NCBI GenBank assembly: GCA_017456905.1
Contig: JAFTIL010000016.1
Location: 1 to 64,000, forward strand
Source of the DNA: Clostridia bacterium
GTDB taxonomy: Bacteria; Bacillota; Clostridia; Oscillospirales; CAG-272
Direction: 5' to 3'
Length of the DNA: 64,000 bases
Made by a program: the position numbers and the translations under genes. Each line of letters begins with the position of its first letter. Positions within the stretch are counted from its first letter, which is position 1. The notes below the pieces were generated by a model. It worked only from the letters and a program-made list of their open reading frames with translations, had not been told where the DNA came from and did not search any database. Positions 49,189 to 58,089 of this stretch are shown one piece after another.

Positions 49189-50430
49189 ATGAAAAAGACC
49201 ATTTTAAAGCAATATGCCCGCCTGCTGGCCGTTTGCGGCGTGGCCGTGAAGAAGGGTGACCCCGTCATCATTCAGGCAAGCCTTGATCAGCCTGAGTTCG
49301 TCGCCATGTGCGTGGATGAGTGTTACAAGGCAGGTGCCTCCCGCGTCACCGTGGAGTGGAGCTACCAGCCCCTGGCCAAGCTTCATTACCGCTACCGCAC
49401 CCTCAAGTCCCTTTCCACTGTGGACGACATTGAGCGCGCTAAGCTGCAGTACCGATTGGACAAGAACCCCGCCATGCTCTACCTCATGTCCGACGATCCC
49501 GATGGTCTGAAGGGCATCAACCAGGAAAAAATGTCCAAGGCAGCCAAGGCCCGTTTCCCCGTCATTAAGCCCTTCCGCGACGCCATGGACAACAAGTACA
49601 AGTGGTGCATCGCCGCCGTGCCCGGTGAGGCTTGGGCCAAGAAGGTGTTCCCCGGTGTCCGCACCACCACCGCGGTGGAGAACCTGTGGAATGCCATCCT
49701 GTTCACCTCCCGCGTCATCGCTAAGGACGGTGCGCCTCTGGATCCCGTGGCCGAGTGGAAGGCTCACAACGAGAGCTTCCGCAGCCGTTGTGAGTATCTC
49801 AACAGCCTGGGCATCAAGACCCTGGAGTATAAGTCTGCCAATGGTACTGACTTTACCGTGGACATGATCCCCGAAGGTATTTTCTGCGGCGGCAGCGAGC
49901 ATACTTTGGGCGGTGAGGAATTCAACCCCAACATCCCTTCCGAGGAGATCTTTACTTCCCCCAAGGCAGGATATGCCGAGGGCCTTGTGGTGGCCTCTCT
50001 GCCTCTGTCTTACCGCGGTCAGCTTATCGAGAACTTCTCGGTTCGCTTTGAGGGCGGCAAGGTGGTCGAGGTCAAGGCCGAAAAGGGCGAGGATCTTCTG
50101 AAGGAAATGGTCTCCATGGACAACGGCGCCGCCATGCTGGGCGAGTGCGCTCTGGTGCCCTATACTTCTCCCATCCGCGAGAGTGGCATCACCTTCTACG
50201 AGACTCTGTTTGACGAGAATGCCGCCTGCCATCTGGCTCTTGGCCGCGGCTTTACCAACTGCGTTAAGGATTACGACAAGTACACGCTCCAAGAGCTTCA
50301 CGACATGGGCATCAACGAGTCCATGATCCACGTGGACTTCATGATCGGCACCGATGATCTCTCCATTACCGCTGTCACCGAGAGCGGTAAGCGAGTCGCC
50401 ATCTTCGTGGACGGCAACTGGGCGTTCTGA
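49189..50430 (+). CDS. M29 family aminopeptidase
   Basis: A 413-residue thermophilic-type aminopeptidase (AmpS/AmpT family). Visible blocks are the N-terminal VKKGDPVIIQASLDQPEFV, EFNPNIPSEEIFTSP (about 243-257), AAMLGECALVPYTSPI, the His/Glu region NAACHLALGRGF and ESMIHVDFMIGTDDLSI (about 378-394), which supply metal ligands. It releases N-terminal residues from peptides in the cytoplasm. AAAGGAA precedes the ATG. The GH78-like gene starts 30 bp after its stop and has no promoter of its own. Confidence 0.92.
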   Translation: MKKTILKQYARLLAVCGVAVKKGDPVIIQASLDQPEFVAMCVDECYKAGASRVTVEWSYQPLAKLHYRYRTLKSLSTVDDIERAKLQYRLDKNPAMLYLMSDDPDGLKGINQEKMSKAAKARFPVIKPFRDAMDNKYKWCIAAVPGEAWAKKVFPGVRTTTAVENLWNAILFTSRVIAKDGAPLDPVAEWKAHNESFRSRCEYLNSLGIKTLEYKSANGTDFTVDMIPEGIFCGGSEHTLGGEEFNPNIPSEEIFTSPKAGYAEGLVVASLPLSYRGQLIENFSVRFEGGKVVEVKAEKGEDLLKEMVSMDNGAAMLGECALVPYTSPIRESGITFYETLFDENAACHLALGRGFTNCVKDYDKYTLQELHDMGINESMIHVDFMIGTDDLSITAVTESGKRVAIFVDGNWAF

Positions 50431-50460
50431 TCATTGTATAAACTTTATAAGGAGTCAGCT

Positions 50461-52593
50461 ATGAAACTTAACGACTATACTTTTCTTTCTGCCACTCCCG
50501 TCTGGGAGGTCGGCACTTCCAAAGTCATGAACCGCACCCTGTCCTTCTGTACCAATATCGCCGCCGGACAGCCCGCCAAGGTAGCCGCCGCTGCGTCCTG
50601 CTCCTTTGTCCTCTTGGTCAACGGGGAGCTCAAAGCCCACGGCCCCGCCCGTTGCGCCCACGGCCACTTTCGCGTGGACGAGTATGATCTGACCCCCTAT
50701 CTGACCGAGGAGATCAACCGCGTGACCCTCCGCGTGGTGGGCTACAACGTCAACGGCTTCAACTATATCAACCAGCCCTCCTTCCTCCGCGCCGAGATCG
50801 TCAGCGGCGACAAGGTGCTGGCTGCTACCGGCGGAGAAGGCTTTGTTTGTTACGTGACTGCCGAGCGCGTGATCAAGACCCAGCGTTACTCCTTCCAGCG
50901 CGCCTTTACCGAGGCCTATGAGCTTGGCGAGGGGGCCTTTGATTACGAGGTCAATCCCGACACCAAGGCGACTCCCGTTGCCACAGAAGCGGCTGTGGCG
51001 GGAAGATTCATCCACCGCGATATGCCGTACTCCGACAACGAGATTCTGCTCCCCCAAAAGGTTATTCAGCGCGGCTCCGTCACCTATTCCGACAAGGATG
51101 GCTACTACCACCAGCGTGAGCTTGTGCCCAGCGATATTTTCTTCACCTATCCCGAGGACGAGCTGGAATGTGCCTCCCACACGGAGGTTGGCAAGTGCGA
51201 CTGCGGTGCCCCTGCCGCTGTTGAGGAGTCTTGCGCCGTTATTGACCTCCCCGCCGACAGCTACGCCGACCTGGATCTCGGCGCCAACTATACCGGTGTT
51301 TACGATATGACTGTGGAGGCCGAGGGAGAGGGCACTCTCTACATCCTCTTTGACGAAATTCTCAGCGACGGCCACGTCAATCCCCACCGTATGGGCTCAT
51401 CCCAAATCATCGCGGTGCGTGTGAAGGCAGGGAAGTACCATCTCACCTGCGCCGAGCCCTATACGATGCGCTTTATCCGCCTGGTGGCCAAGGGTGCGGC
51501 TGTTAAGATCACCGATCTGAAGGTCTACCACATCGCTTTCCCCAAAACCAAAATCACCGCCAAGTTCGCAGGTGATGACGAGACCATGAAGAAGATCTAC
51601 GATGCCGCCGTGGAAACCTTCCGCGCCAACACCGTGGACATCTACATGGACTGCCCCTCCCGCGAGCGCGCCGGCTGGCTCTGCGACAGCTTCTTTACCT
51701 CCCGCGTGGAAAAGACCCTGACGGGCAAATCCCTTGTGGAGCGTGCGTTCCTTCAAAACTTCCTCATGCCCGAGAGCTTTGAGTTCCTGCCCGAGGGTAT
51801 GCTGCCGATGTGCTACCCCGCAGATCACAACGACATGACCTTCATCCCTAACTGGGCCATGTGGTACGTGGTGGAACTGGGCGAGTATCTCACTCGCACG
51901 GGAGACCGTGAGTTTGTAGACTCCGCCCGCGATCGTGTGTATGGCCTGCTCAATTATTTCTCCAAGTTTGAAAACGAATTCGGACTCCTTGAAAATCTGG
52001 AATCCTGGGTGTTCCTGGAGTGGTCCAAGTCCAACGAGTTGACCCAGGACGTGTCCTTCGCCTCCAATATGCTGTATTGCACCACCCTGGACACCGTGGC
52101 CGACCTCTACGGTGACGCCGCCCTCAAGGAGAAGGCCACCGCCCTTCGCAACACCATCAACGAAATGTCTATGACCGAGTCCGGCTTCTACTGCGACAAC
52201 GCATGGCGTCGTGACGGCAAGCTTACGCTGTCGGGTGAGCGCACCGAGTCCTGTCAGTACTATGCCTTCTTCACCGGCGTGGCTACCCCCGAAACCCATC
52301 CTTGGCTGTGGGAGACCCTGGTAAAGGACTTCGGCTACGCCAGAGCAGAGAAGGGTCTGTATCCCGAGATTTGGCCCGCCAACGCCTTCATCGGCAATTA
52401 CCTGCGCCTGGATCTTCTCAACCGCTATGGCTTCAAGGATGAGCTTTATGATAACATCAAGGGTTATTTCGCTTACATGGCCGAGCGTACGGGCACCCTG
52501 TGGGAGCTGGTGGCATCTCAGGCCAGTTGCAACCACGGCTTTGCCTCTCACGTGATTTATTGGATGGATTCTCTGGGGTTGCTTGAGAGATAA
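50461..52593 (+). CDS. GH78-like (alpha-L-rhamnosidase family) glycoside hydrolase
   Basis: A 710-residue protein without a signal peptide. N-terminal beta-sandwich domains (about 1-330) resemble the Bac_rhamnosid_N region: VNGELKAHGPARCAHGHFRV and DLTPYL. The (alpha/alpha)6 barrel starts MDCPSRERAGWLCDS (about 396), the family's signature loop, where rhamnosidases have DCPxRxERxGW. Later blocks are LPMCYPADHNDMTFIPNWAMWYV and VFLEWSK. Cytoplasmic location suggests action on imported oligosaccharides. The sugar specificity is not certain. AAGGAG 6 bp before 50461 sets the start. Confidence 0.78.
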   Translation: MKLNDYTFLSATPVWEVGTSKVMNRTLSFCTNIAAGQPAKVAAAASCSFVLLVNGELKAHGPARCAHGHFRVDEYDLTPYLTEEINRVTLRVVGYNVNGFNYINQPSFLRAEIVSGDKVLAATGGEGFVCYVTAERVIKTQRYSFQRAFTEAYELGEGAFDYEVNPDTKATPVATEAAVAGRFIHRDMPYSDNEILLPQKVIQRGSVTYSDKDGYYHQRELVPSDIFFTYPEDELECASHTEVGKCDCGAPAAVEESCAVIDLPADSYADLDLGANYTGVYDMTVEAEGEGTLYILFDEILSDGHVNPHRMGSSQIIAVRVKAGKYHLTCAEPYTMRFIRLVAKGAAVKITDLKVYHIAFPKTKITAKFAGDDETMKKIYDAAVETFRANTVDIYMDCPSRERAGWLCDSFFTSRVEKTLTGKSLVERAFLQNFLMPESFEFLPEGMLPMCYPADHNDMTFIPNWAMWYVVELGEYLTRTGDREFVDSARDRVYGLLNYFSKFENEFGLLENLESWVFLEWSKSNELTQDVSFASNMLYCTTLDTVADLYGDAALKEKATALRNTINEMSMTESGFYCDNAWRRDGKLTLSGERTESCQYYAFFTGVATPETHPWLWETLVKDFGYARAEKGLYPEIWPANAFIGNYLRLDLLNRYGFKDELYDNIKGYFAYMAERTGTLWELVASQASCNHGFASHVIYWMDSLGLLER

Positions 52594-52640
52594 ATCAAAG
52601 GTGGCCTAAAAATAAAAAACATTCCGAAAGGAACACAACC

Positions 52641-53036
52641 ATGAAAAAAGCCTACTTCCTCCCCCGCGCCTTGATCCTGTTTGTCGTATTCCTTGCCATC
52701 GGTGCAGGTATTCTTCGCTTTTCGACGCATCATTATAAGAATATCGCCGATTGGGAAGATCCTGCCTCCATGGACACCCTGATCTACGAGGATGAGACGT
52801 ATTACCTGGCAGGCAAGATCGGTGACCCCGACATAACTTCCAAGAAATTCCCCAAAAACGAGGTTTTGGGTGAGGTGACCCCCCATGGCTTCTTTGATCT
52901 TTCCGCGCCTCTGGTGGTTTGGAGCGTGGAGGGAAAGGCCAATTACCTTATCGTCAAGGACGAGGAAGAAAAAGAATGGCTTTATTATCGTGACGGTGCG
53001 GTCAATCCTGCCGAAACAGAAACGATTATGGGATAA
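52641..53036 (+). CDS. Small membrane-anchored hypothetical protein
   Basis: A 131-residue protein with one N-terminal hydrophobic segment (about 8-26) and an extracytoplasmic domain (TLIYEDETYYLAGKIGDPD, LIVKDEEEKEWLYYRDGAV). No lipobox is seen. No family is recognised. AAAGGAAC precedes the ATG. It follows the GH78-like gene by 47 bp and ends at a bidirectional terminator. Confidence 0.65.
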   Translation: MKKAYFLPRALILFVVFLAIGAGILRFSTHHYKNIADWEDPASMDTLIYEDETYYLAGKIGDPDITSKKFPKNEVLGEVTPHGFFDLSAPLVVWSVEGKANYLIVKDEEEKEWLYYRDGAVNPAETETIMG

Positions 53037-53053
53037 GGCCACCTCTAAAAACA

Positions 53054-53088
53054 TACCCCGAGGCGTGTTTTACACACGCCTCGGGGTA
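53054..53088. terminator. Bidirectional terminator
   Basis: TACCCCGAGGCGTGT / ACACGCCTCGGGGTA, 15-bp stem with a 5-nt loop, A-rich left flank and CTTTTAT on the right. Confidence 0.85.
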
Positions 53089-53102
53089 CTTTTATGAAAT
53101 GA

Positions 53103-54374
53103 TCACACGGTAAAATACACCGGCAACCCGTCCTTATATTCGGGATATCGCTCTCCCTTGATGAGGGGCAGGAGATATTCGAGGCACTCGTCGGTAACGC
53201 CGTTGCCGCGCTCGTTGATGAACTCGTCGGGCACACATTTGGTCTGGTTGGCAATGGCAAAAATGTCCTCGTGGCCCGTTTCGTAGGTGTAGGTTGCTCC
53301 TTCCACGCGGCGGATGGTCATCATACGGCAGGACACACCCGAAACGGCGGCCTCCACGGCGGCCTTGCCCGTGGCTACTGACTCTTCAATATCCTGAGCA
53401 GACAGGAGGTGACCCGCGCAACGCTGGGGAAGATTCAGTTCTACCGAGCGCACCTTACAGCCGATCTCGGCTTTCACGGCCAGCTCCAAAGCCTTGCCCG
53501 TACCTGACAGATACTTGTGACCGAAGGCGTCCACGGCACCGCTTTGGGCGCTTGCCCCTACCAAAGTACCGTCGGGACATTCCAGACCCTCGGACACAGC
53601 CACCACCACGTTGGGGTGCTTTTTCAGCGCCTCGCGCACGTCAGCGAAAAACTCGTCATACTTGAAGGCGCGCTCGGGCAGGCACACAAGATCAGGCTCG
53701 CGCCCCGTGACCAAACGACCGAGAGCAGCGGATGCCGTCAGCCAGCCTGCGTCGCGTCCCATGATCTCCACGATGGTCACGGCAGGAACGGTATACACGG
53801 CAGTATCACGGAGGATCTCCTGCACTGTGGTGGAGATGTACTTGGCGGCAGAGCCAAAGCCGGGGGTGTGGTCGGTTCCTACCAGGTCGTTGTCAATGGT
53901 CTTGGGTACGCCCATGACACGGAGAGGGTAGTTTTTCTTAGTAGCGTAGGCTGACAGCTTGGCAACGGTGTCCATGGAGTCGTTACCGCCGATGTAGAAG
54001 AAGTAGCGGATGTTATGGCGATCCAGGATATCGAGGAGCTTGTCCATGACCTCGGCCTCATTGTCTGCACCCGCGGCGGGAAGCTTTTTTCGGCAGGAGC
54101 CCAAAGCGGCGGCGGGGGTGAGGGTCAGGGCTTCCAGATTTTTGCCCTCGGGATCCACCTCGGGGGAAAAGATGGCGGAAAGATCCACCAGATCCTCTCG
54201 TAAAAGTCCGTCAATACCGTTTCTCATGCCAAAGAGGGTGTCGATGGCCATATTGGCTCGAGCGTTCTGTTCGCAGAGCACGCCCTTGATGACGCCCGCC
54301 AGGGTGGCGTTGATGGCGGCGGTGGGGCCGCCCGACTGACCAACAACGGCGTTGCCGTGAAGAATGATGTCCAT
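53103..54374 (-). CDS. pfp: Diphosphate-dependent 6-phosphofructokinase
   Basis: A 423-residue phosphofructokinase. GQSGGPTAAINATLAG at the N-terminus, FFYIGGNDSMDTVAKL (about 124-139) and VMGVPKTIDNDLVGTDH (about 154-170) are diagnostic. Asn-Asp in GGND and Lys in PKTIDND are the features of PPi-dependent enzymes; ATP enzymes have GGDGS and PGTIDND. IVEIMGRDAGWLTA binds fructose 6-phosphate. It acts in glycolysis and can run in both directions. The promoter is about 360 bp upstream, beyond a cluster of inverted-repeat elements that forms the leader. Confidence 0.92.
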   Translation of the reverse strand: MDIILHGNAVVGQSGGPTAAINATLAGVIKGVLCEQNARANMAIDTLFGMRNGIDGLLREDLVDLSAIFSPEVDPEGKNLEALTLTPAAALGSCRKKLPAAGADNEAEVMDKLLDILDRHNIRYFFYIGGNDSMDTVAKLSAYATKKNYPLRVMGVPKTIDNDLVGTDHTPGFGSAAKYISTTVQEILRDTAVYTVPAVTIVEIMGRDAGWLTASAALGRLVTGREPDLVCLPERAFKYDEFFADVREALKKHPNVVVAVSEGLECPDGTLVGASAQSGAVDAFGHKYLSGTGKALELAVKAEIGCKVRSVELNLPQRCAGHLLSAQDIEESVATGKAAVEAAVSGVSCRMMTIRRVEGATYTYETGHEDIFAIANQTKCVPDEFINERGNGVTDECLEYLLPLIKGERYPEYKDGLPVYFTV

Positions 54375-54407
54375 GGTTTTGTCCTCGTTTCCTTTTTATT
54401 GTGGAGA

Positions 54408-54496
54408 TAAATTGTTGTTTAGGCGGCAGTGCCGCCGGCCAATGCCGGGGATGTGCATCCCATGCGTACGATATCCCGCGAAGGGCGATAAAGCGG
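54408..54496. repeat. Unpaired TAAATTGTTGTTTA end with GC-rich hairpins
   Basis: A full end copy at 54408-54421 is followed by the hairpin GGCGGCAGTGCCGCC and GGGATGTGCATCCC. It resembles the left half of the 53-bp element at 55938-55990. Its own right end is missing; the next element begins at 54497 in the same orientation. Confidence 0.8.
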
Positions 54497-54711
54497 TAAA
54501 TTGTTGTTTACGGGTTTATGATGGTAGCAGGTGAAGCCCGTAGCAAAGCCTCCCCCTCTGGGGGAGGTGTCACGCTTCATGCGTGACGGAGAGGGTTAAT
54601 TAGGTGGCAATTCGCGTTTTCACCCTCTCACCCGCCCGTCGCATTCGCTGGGCGGGAGCTCTCCCAAAGGGAGAGCCTTACATCGTGCATCCTCCGCTAA
54701 ACAACAATTTA
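54497..54711. mobile_element. 215-bp MITE-like element with TAAATTGTTGTTTA ends, copy in the pfp leader
   Basis: Perfect 14-bp terminal inverted repeats at 54497-54510 and 54698-54711. The interior carries CCTCCCCCTCTGGGGGAGG, a CACGCTTCATGCGTG hairpin, GGAGAGGG, a spacer, CCCTCTCACCCGCC, CGGGAGCT and CTCCCAAAGGGAG. The element at 61247-61461 has the same length and nearly the same sequence in the opposite orientation. It encodes no protein. It lies between the pfp promoter and the pfp gene and fills most of that 350-bp gap. Confidence 0.85.
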
Positions 54712-54732
54712 TATTCTTGTTTTCTCCCCTTC

Positions 54733-54761
54733 ATCATACCACAAATTCACCTAAAAGTCAA
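54733..54761 (-). promoter_or_regulatory. Promoter of pfp, beyond the inserted elements
   Basis: On the minus strand, TTGACT (54756-54761) and TATGAT (54733-54738), 17-bp spacer, extended TGG. Confidence 0.65.
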
Positions 54762-54772
54762 TATCTCCCATC

Positions 54773-54801
54773 TTGACAAATACCACCTTATCATGTAAAA
54801 T
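54773..54801 (+). promoter_or_regulatory. Promoter of the NahK-like / mutase operon
   Basis: TTGACA (54773-54778) and TAAAAT (54796-54801), 17-bp spacer, back to back with the pfp promoter. Confidence 0.75.
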
Positions 54802-54830
54802 ATATATATCCTAAATGATTGGAGAAAATC

Positions 54831-55940
54831 ATGAATCAAAACACCATCAAATCCGTTGCCGCTCACTTTTCTTTCAGCGGTGCGCTTGCCAATATCAAGG
54901 AGCTGACCGCAGGTAATATTAACGTCACTTACCGCTTGACTTATACCAAGGACGGTCTGCCCCATCAATATATCATCCAACGCATCAACACCAACGCCTT
55001 CAAGGATCCCGTGTCTCTCATGGACAATGTGGGTAAGGTGACTTCTCATATCCGAGCCTCTTATCAGGCAGAGGGCATTAACCCCGACCGCCGAGTGCTT
55101 ACTTTTGTCCCCTGTGACAACGGCACCTTGCTCTATACCGATCCCGAGGGTGGGGCATGGCGCGCTTATCACTATGTGGACGGTGTTACTGCCTACGACC
55201 AGATTGAAAGCGCCGATCTGTTCCGCGAGGCAGGCCGCGGCTTTGGCGAGTTTCAGACGAGACTTTCGGACTTCCCCGCCGCGGAGCTTGCGGAGACCAT
55301 CCCGGGTTTCCACAATACCGCTTGGCGCTATGGTGCTTTCCTTCGCGCCATCGAGGAGGATACCGCAGACCGTGTGGCTTCCATTCCCGATGATATTGCC
55401 TTTTTCCATGAACGCAAGGAGCTGGCACACGCCATTGTGTCCAAACTGGGCCATCCCGATTTGCTCCCCCTGCGTGTAACCCACAACGACACCAAGCTCA
55501 ATAACGTGCTGATCGACAATGCCACCGGCAAGGCGCTTTGCGTTATTGACCTGGATACCGTCATGCCCGGTTCTTCTCTTTATGATTACGGCGACGCCGT
55601 TCGCTACGGTGCTTGCACCGCTGCCGAGGATGAGCCTGACCTATCCAAGATCGACTTTGACATGACCCTTTTTAAGGCCTTCACCGAGGGCTTTGTGTCT
55701 GCCACCGAGGGCAAGCTTACAGAAACCGAGATCCGACTTCTCCCCCTGGGGATCAAGGTCATCGCTTACGAGCTGGCCATGCGTTTCCTTACAGACTATA
55801 TCAACGGCGACGTGTATTTCAAGACCAATTATGAAGGTCATAACCTCGTCCGCGCCCGTGCGCAGATGAAGCTGCTCACCGTGGTGGAGGAGAAGTACGA
55901 GGAGATGTGCGTGTTTATTGAAAAAATATTGAAAAAATAA
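54831..55940 (+). CDS. NahK-like hexosamine 1-kinase (aminoglycoside phosphotransferase fold)
   Basis: A 369-residue kinase. The N-lobe block AGNINVTYRLTY and YIIQRINTNAFKDPVSLMDN match N-acetylhexosamine 1-kinases. The catalytic loop is LRVTHNDTKLNNVLID (about 213-228), with HxD...N, and the metal Asp lies in CVIDLDTVMPG (about 237-247). NahK phosphorylates GlcNAc or GalNAc at O1. The downstream mutase gene supports a sugar 1-phosphate pathway. The frame is open from TTG 54819, but GGAG at 54821-54824 places the start at ATG 54831. Its TAA stop is the first three bases of an inverted-repeat element. Confidence 0.82.
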   Translation: MNQNTIKSVAAHFSFSGALANIKELTAGNINVTYRLTYTKDGLPHQYIIQRINTNAFKDPVSLMDNVGKVTSHIRASYQAEGINPDRRVLTFVPCDNGTLLYTDPEGGAWRAYHYVDGVTAYDQIESADLFREAGRGFGEFQTRLSDFPAAELAETIPGFHNTAWRYGAFLRAIEEDTADRVASIPDDIAFFHERKELAHAIVSKLGHPDLLPLRVTHNDTKLNNVLIDNATGKALCVIDLDTVMPGSSLYDYGDAVRYGACTAAEDEPDLSKIDFDMTLFKAFTEGFVSATEGKLTETEIRLLPLGIKVIAYELAMRFLTDYINGDVYFKTNYEGHNLVRARAQMKLLTVVEEKYEEMCVFIEKILKK

Positions 55941-55990
55941 ATTGTTGTTTGCCGGCAGTGCTGGCGGCACTGCCTCCAAGCAACAATTTA
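55938..55990. repeat. Minimal 53-bp TAAATTGTTGTTTG palindromic element
   Basis: Left end TAAATTGTTGTTTG (55938-55951), right end CAAGCAACAATTTA (55977-55990). Between them is GGCAGTGC / GCACTGCC. The whole element can fold into one long hairpin. Its first three bases are the stop codon of the kinase gene, and it separates kinase and mutase genes. This looks like the element in its smallest form. Confidence 0.85.
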
Positions 55991-56017
55991 TCTTATCAGA
56001 AAAGCAAGGAGATATCT

Positions 56018-57439
56018 ATGATCAAATTTGGCACGGGTGGCTGGAGAGCCGTCATTGGATCTGACTTTATTGAAAAGAATATCTGCTACGTGGCCGAAGG
56101 TATATACCGCCTCATGGCCGAAGAAGGCAAACTGGACAAGCCTACGGTCATTGGCTACGATCACCGTTTCTTGTCCGAGCCTGCCGCTCGCTGGATGGCC
56201 GGGGTTTTTGCCGCCCACGGAATGACCGTGTGGTTTATGAAGCGCTCTGCTCCCACGCCGCTGATCATGCACACCGTCAAGAAAAAGGGCCTGCATTTCG
56301 GTGTGGAGATCACCGCAAGCCATAACCCCTCCTCTTACAACGGCATCAAGCTCATTGTGGAAGAAGGCCGCGATGCACCTGTAGAGACCACGCAGCGCTT
56401 GGAATACTGGATCGGAGTTGCAGAGTCGGAAGACAACGTGAGTCGCCTGCCCTTTGAGACCGCCTGCGCGGAGAAATTGATTGAATTCCGCAAGAATCCC
56501 TTCAATGATTTCATCGACGATATTTTGGACGTACTGAACGTGTCGGCCATTCGTGAGCATGGCGCTCGTGTGTTGTTCGACCCCATGTATGGCTCGGGTA
56601 CTTATCCTCTGCTGGTCATCCTTTGCACCGCACGCTGCACCGTGGATATGATCCACAATACCCGTGACGCATACTTTGGCGGCAGTCTGCCTGCTCCCTC
56701 GGCCCAAAGCCTGGGCGAGCTTCGCAACCGCGTGCTGGCAGGGAAGTACGAGCTGGGTATTGCCTTTGACGGCGACGGCGACCGTCTGGGTATCATCGAC
56801 CGCGACGGACGGTATATCACCGCTAACGAAATTTTGGTCATGCTCTATTGGTATCTCCACGAGGTCAAGGGCTGGCGTGGCCCTGTGGTGCGTAACCTGG
56901 CCACTACACATATGCTGGACGTCATGGCCGCTGATTTCGGCGAGACTTGCCATGAGGTTCCCGTAGGCTTTAAATATATTTCTTCCAAAATTGACGAAAC
57001 CGACGCCGTTTTGGGCGGTGAGTCCTCGGGCGGTCTTACCGTGCGCGGCCATATCCACGGCAAGGACTCGGTCTATGCCGCATCGCTGTTTGTGGAAATG
57101 CTGTCGGTGGTGGAAAAATCCCCCTCGGCCATCATGGACGAGCTGGAGACAAAGTATGGCCACTACGTGATGGTGGAGGATAATATCACCTTCACCTTGG
57201 AGCAGAAATCCACCGTCAACCGCATCATCTTTGAAGAGAAAAAGATCCCCTTCTTCGGGAGTCCCGTCGCCCGCGTCAGCTACGAGGACGGTTGCAAGGT
57301 CTACTTTGCGGATAACAGCTTTGTCATCTGCCGTTTTTCGGGTACAGAGCCGCTGCTTCGTATCTTCGCCGAAGCGTCGGATGAGGCTACCGCCAAGGGG
57401 TACATCGAGGCTTTCAGAGATCTTTTGGCACTGGAGTAA
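56018..57439 (+). CDS. Phosphoglucomutase/phosphomannomutase family protein
   Basis: A 473-residue alpha-D-phosphohexomutase. The N-terminus is KFGTGGWRAVIGSDF. The phosphoserine loop is ITASHNPSSYNGIKL (about 96-110), the metal loop FDGDGDRLGIID (about 249-260), the sugar loop GGESSGGL (about 336) and the phosphate-binding loop CRFSGTEPLLRIF (about 442-454). It interconverts hexose or hexosamine 1- and 6-phosphates. Next to a NahK-like kinase it would move GlcNAc-1-P or a related product into central metabolism. AAGGAG 6 bp before 56018 sets the start; the frame upstream runs through the repeat. Confidence 0.9.
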   Translation: MIKFGTGGWRAVIGSDFIEKNICYVAEGIYRLMAEEGKLDKPTVIGYDHRFLSEPAARWMAGVFAAHGMTVWFMKRSAPTPLIMHTVKKKGLHFGVEITASHNPSSYNGIKLIVEEGRDAPVETTQRLEYWIGVAESEDNVSRLPFETACAEKLIEFRKNPFNDFIDDILDVLNVSAIREHGARVLFDPMYGSGTYPLLVILCTARCTVDMIHNTRDAYFGGSLPAPSAQSLGELRNRVLAGKYELGIAFDGDGDRLGIIDRDGRYITANEILVMLYWYLHEVKGWRGPVVRNLATTHMLDVMAADFGETCHEVPVGFKYISSKIDETDAVLGGESSGGLTVRGHIHGKDSVYAASLFVEMLSVVEKSPSAIMDELETKYGHYVMVEDNITFTLEQKSTVNRIIFEEKKIPFFGSPVARVSYEDGCKVYFADNSFVICRFSGTEPLLRIFAEASDEATAKGYIEAFRDLLALE

Positions 57440-57496
57440 GCAGACAAATGCCGCTCATCGCCCCCCTCATCTAATCCATGCAAAAGGAGAAAACCC

Positions 57497-57991
57497 ATGA
57501 AACGCTTGATGCTTCTTTGCCTGATTACCTTGCTTCTCTTGTGCTCGTGTACCGGCTCAAACCCCGATTTTCAGCCCGTGGCTTATCCCGACAGCGTACG
57601 ACAGTACAGTGACTTTGCCTGTGTTGCTTACGTTGGAGCAGAGGAGATCTGCTTGACGGGAGATGCGGCTGTGCAGTTATATGAGAAGAGCTGCGAGGCT
57701 TGCGCTTACAGCGAGACCGTGATCTCTGCCGAAATGACGGGAGAGGCTGTCACTTTGATCTTCTATACGGGAGGCGCGGATACGGCCTCTGACCTTACCC
57801 CCTATCTACAACCCGATGCTGTCAGCTACGGACAGTTTGTGATCAGAGACAACGATATGGTGCGGTATTCCGATCACGTGCTCGTCTCCCACGGCACGAC
57901 CTTCAAGCTGAAGGAGGGTACCTATGCCGAGCTCTGTGCGCTGATAGAACAGCTTGCGGAGGACAAAGGTACGGTCACTTCTCTCTCATGA
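57497..57991 (+). CDS. Hypothetical lipoprotein
   Basis: A 164-residue precursor with a short lipoprotein signal (LLLCSC, Cys18; Cys16 is a second candidate). The mature part (SDFACVAYVGAEEICLTGD; VTLIFYTGGADTASDL) is beta-rich and has no family I recognise. It lies 57 bp after the mutase gene with AAAGGAG upstream and ends at a strong terminator. Confidence 0.68.
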   Translation: MKRLMLLCLITLLLLCSCTGSNPDFQPVAYPDSVRQYSDFACVAYVGAEEICLTGDAAVQLYEKSCEACAYSETVISAEMTGEAVTLIFYTGGADTASDLTPYLQPDAVSYGQFVIRDNDMVRYSDHVLVSHGTTFKLKEGTYAELCALIEQLAEDKGTVTSLS

Positions 57992-58030
57992 TCTGCCCGT
58001 GAGGATACCGTGCGGGCTTCCTGAAACAAA

Positions 58031-58065
58031 GGCCCCCTGCCGTGGCACACGGCAGGGGGCCTTTT
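58031..58065. terminator. Strong terminator
   Basis: GGCCCCCTGCCGTG / CACGGCAGGGGGCC, 14-bp stem, 3-nt loop, then TTTT. On the minus strand TTTG follows, so it may serve both converging genes. Confidence 0.85.
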
Positions 58066-58089
58066 ATCGAGAGTGGCCGAAATTGGTTT

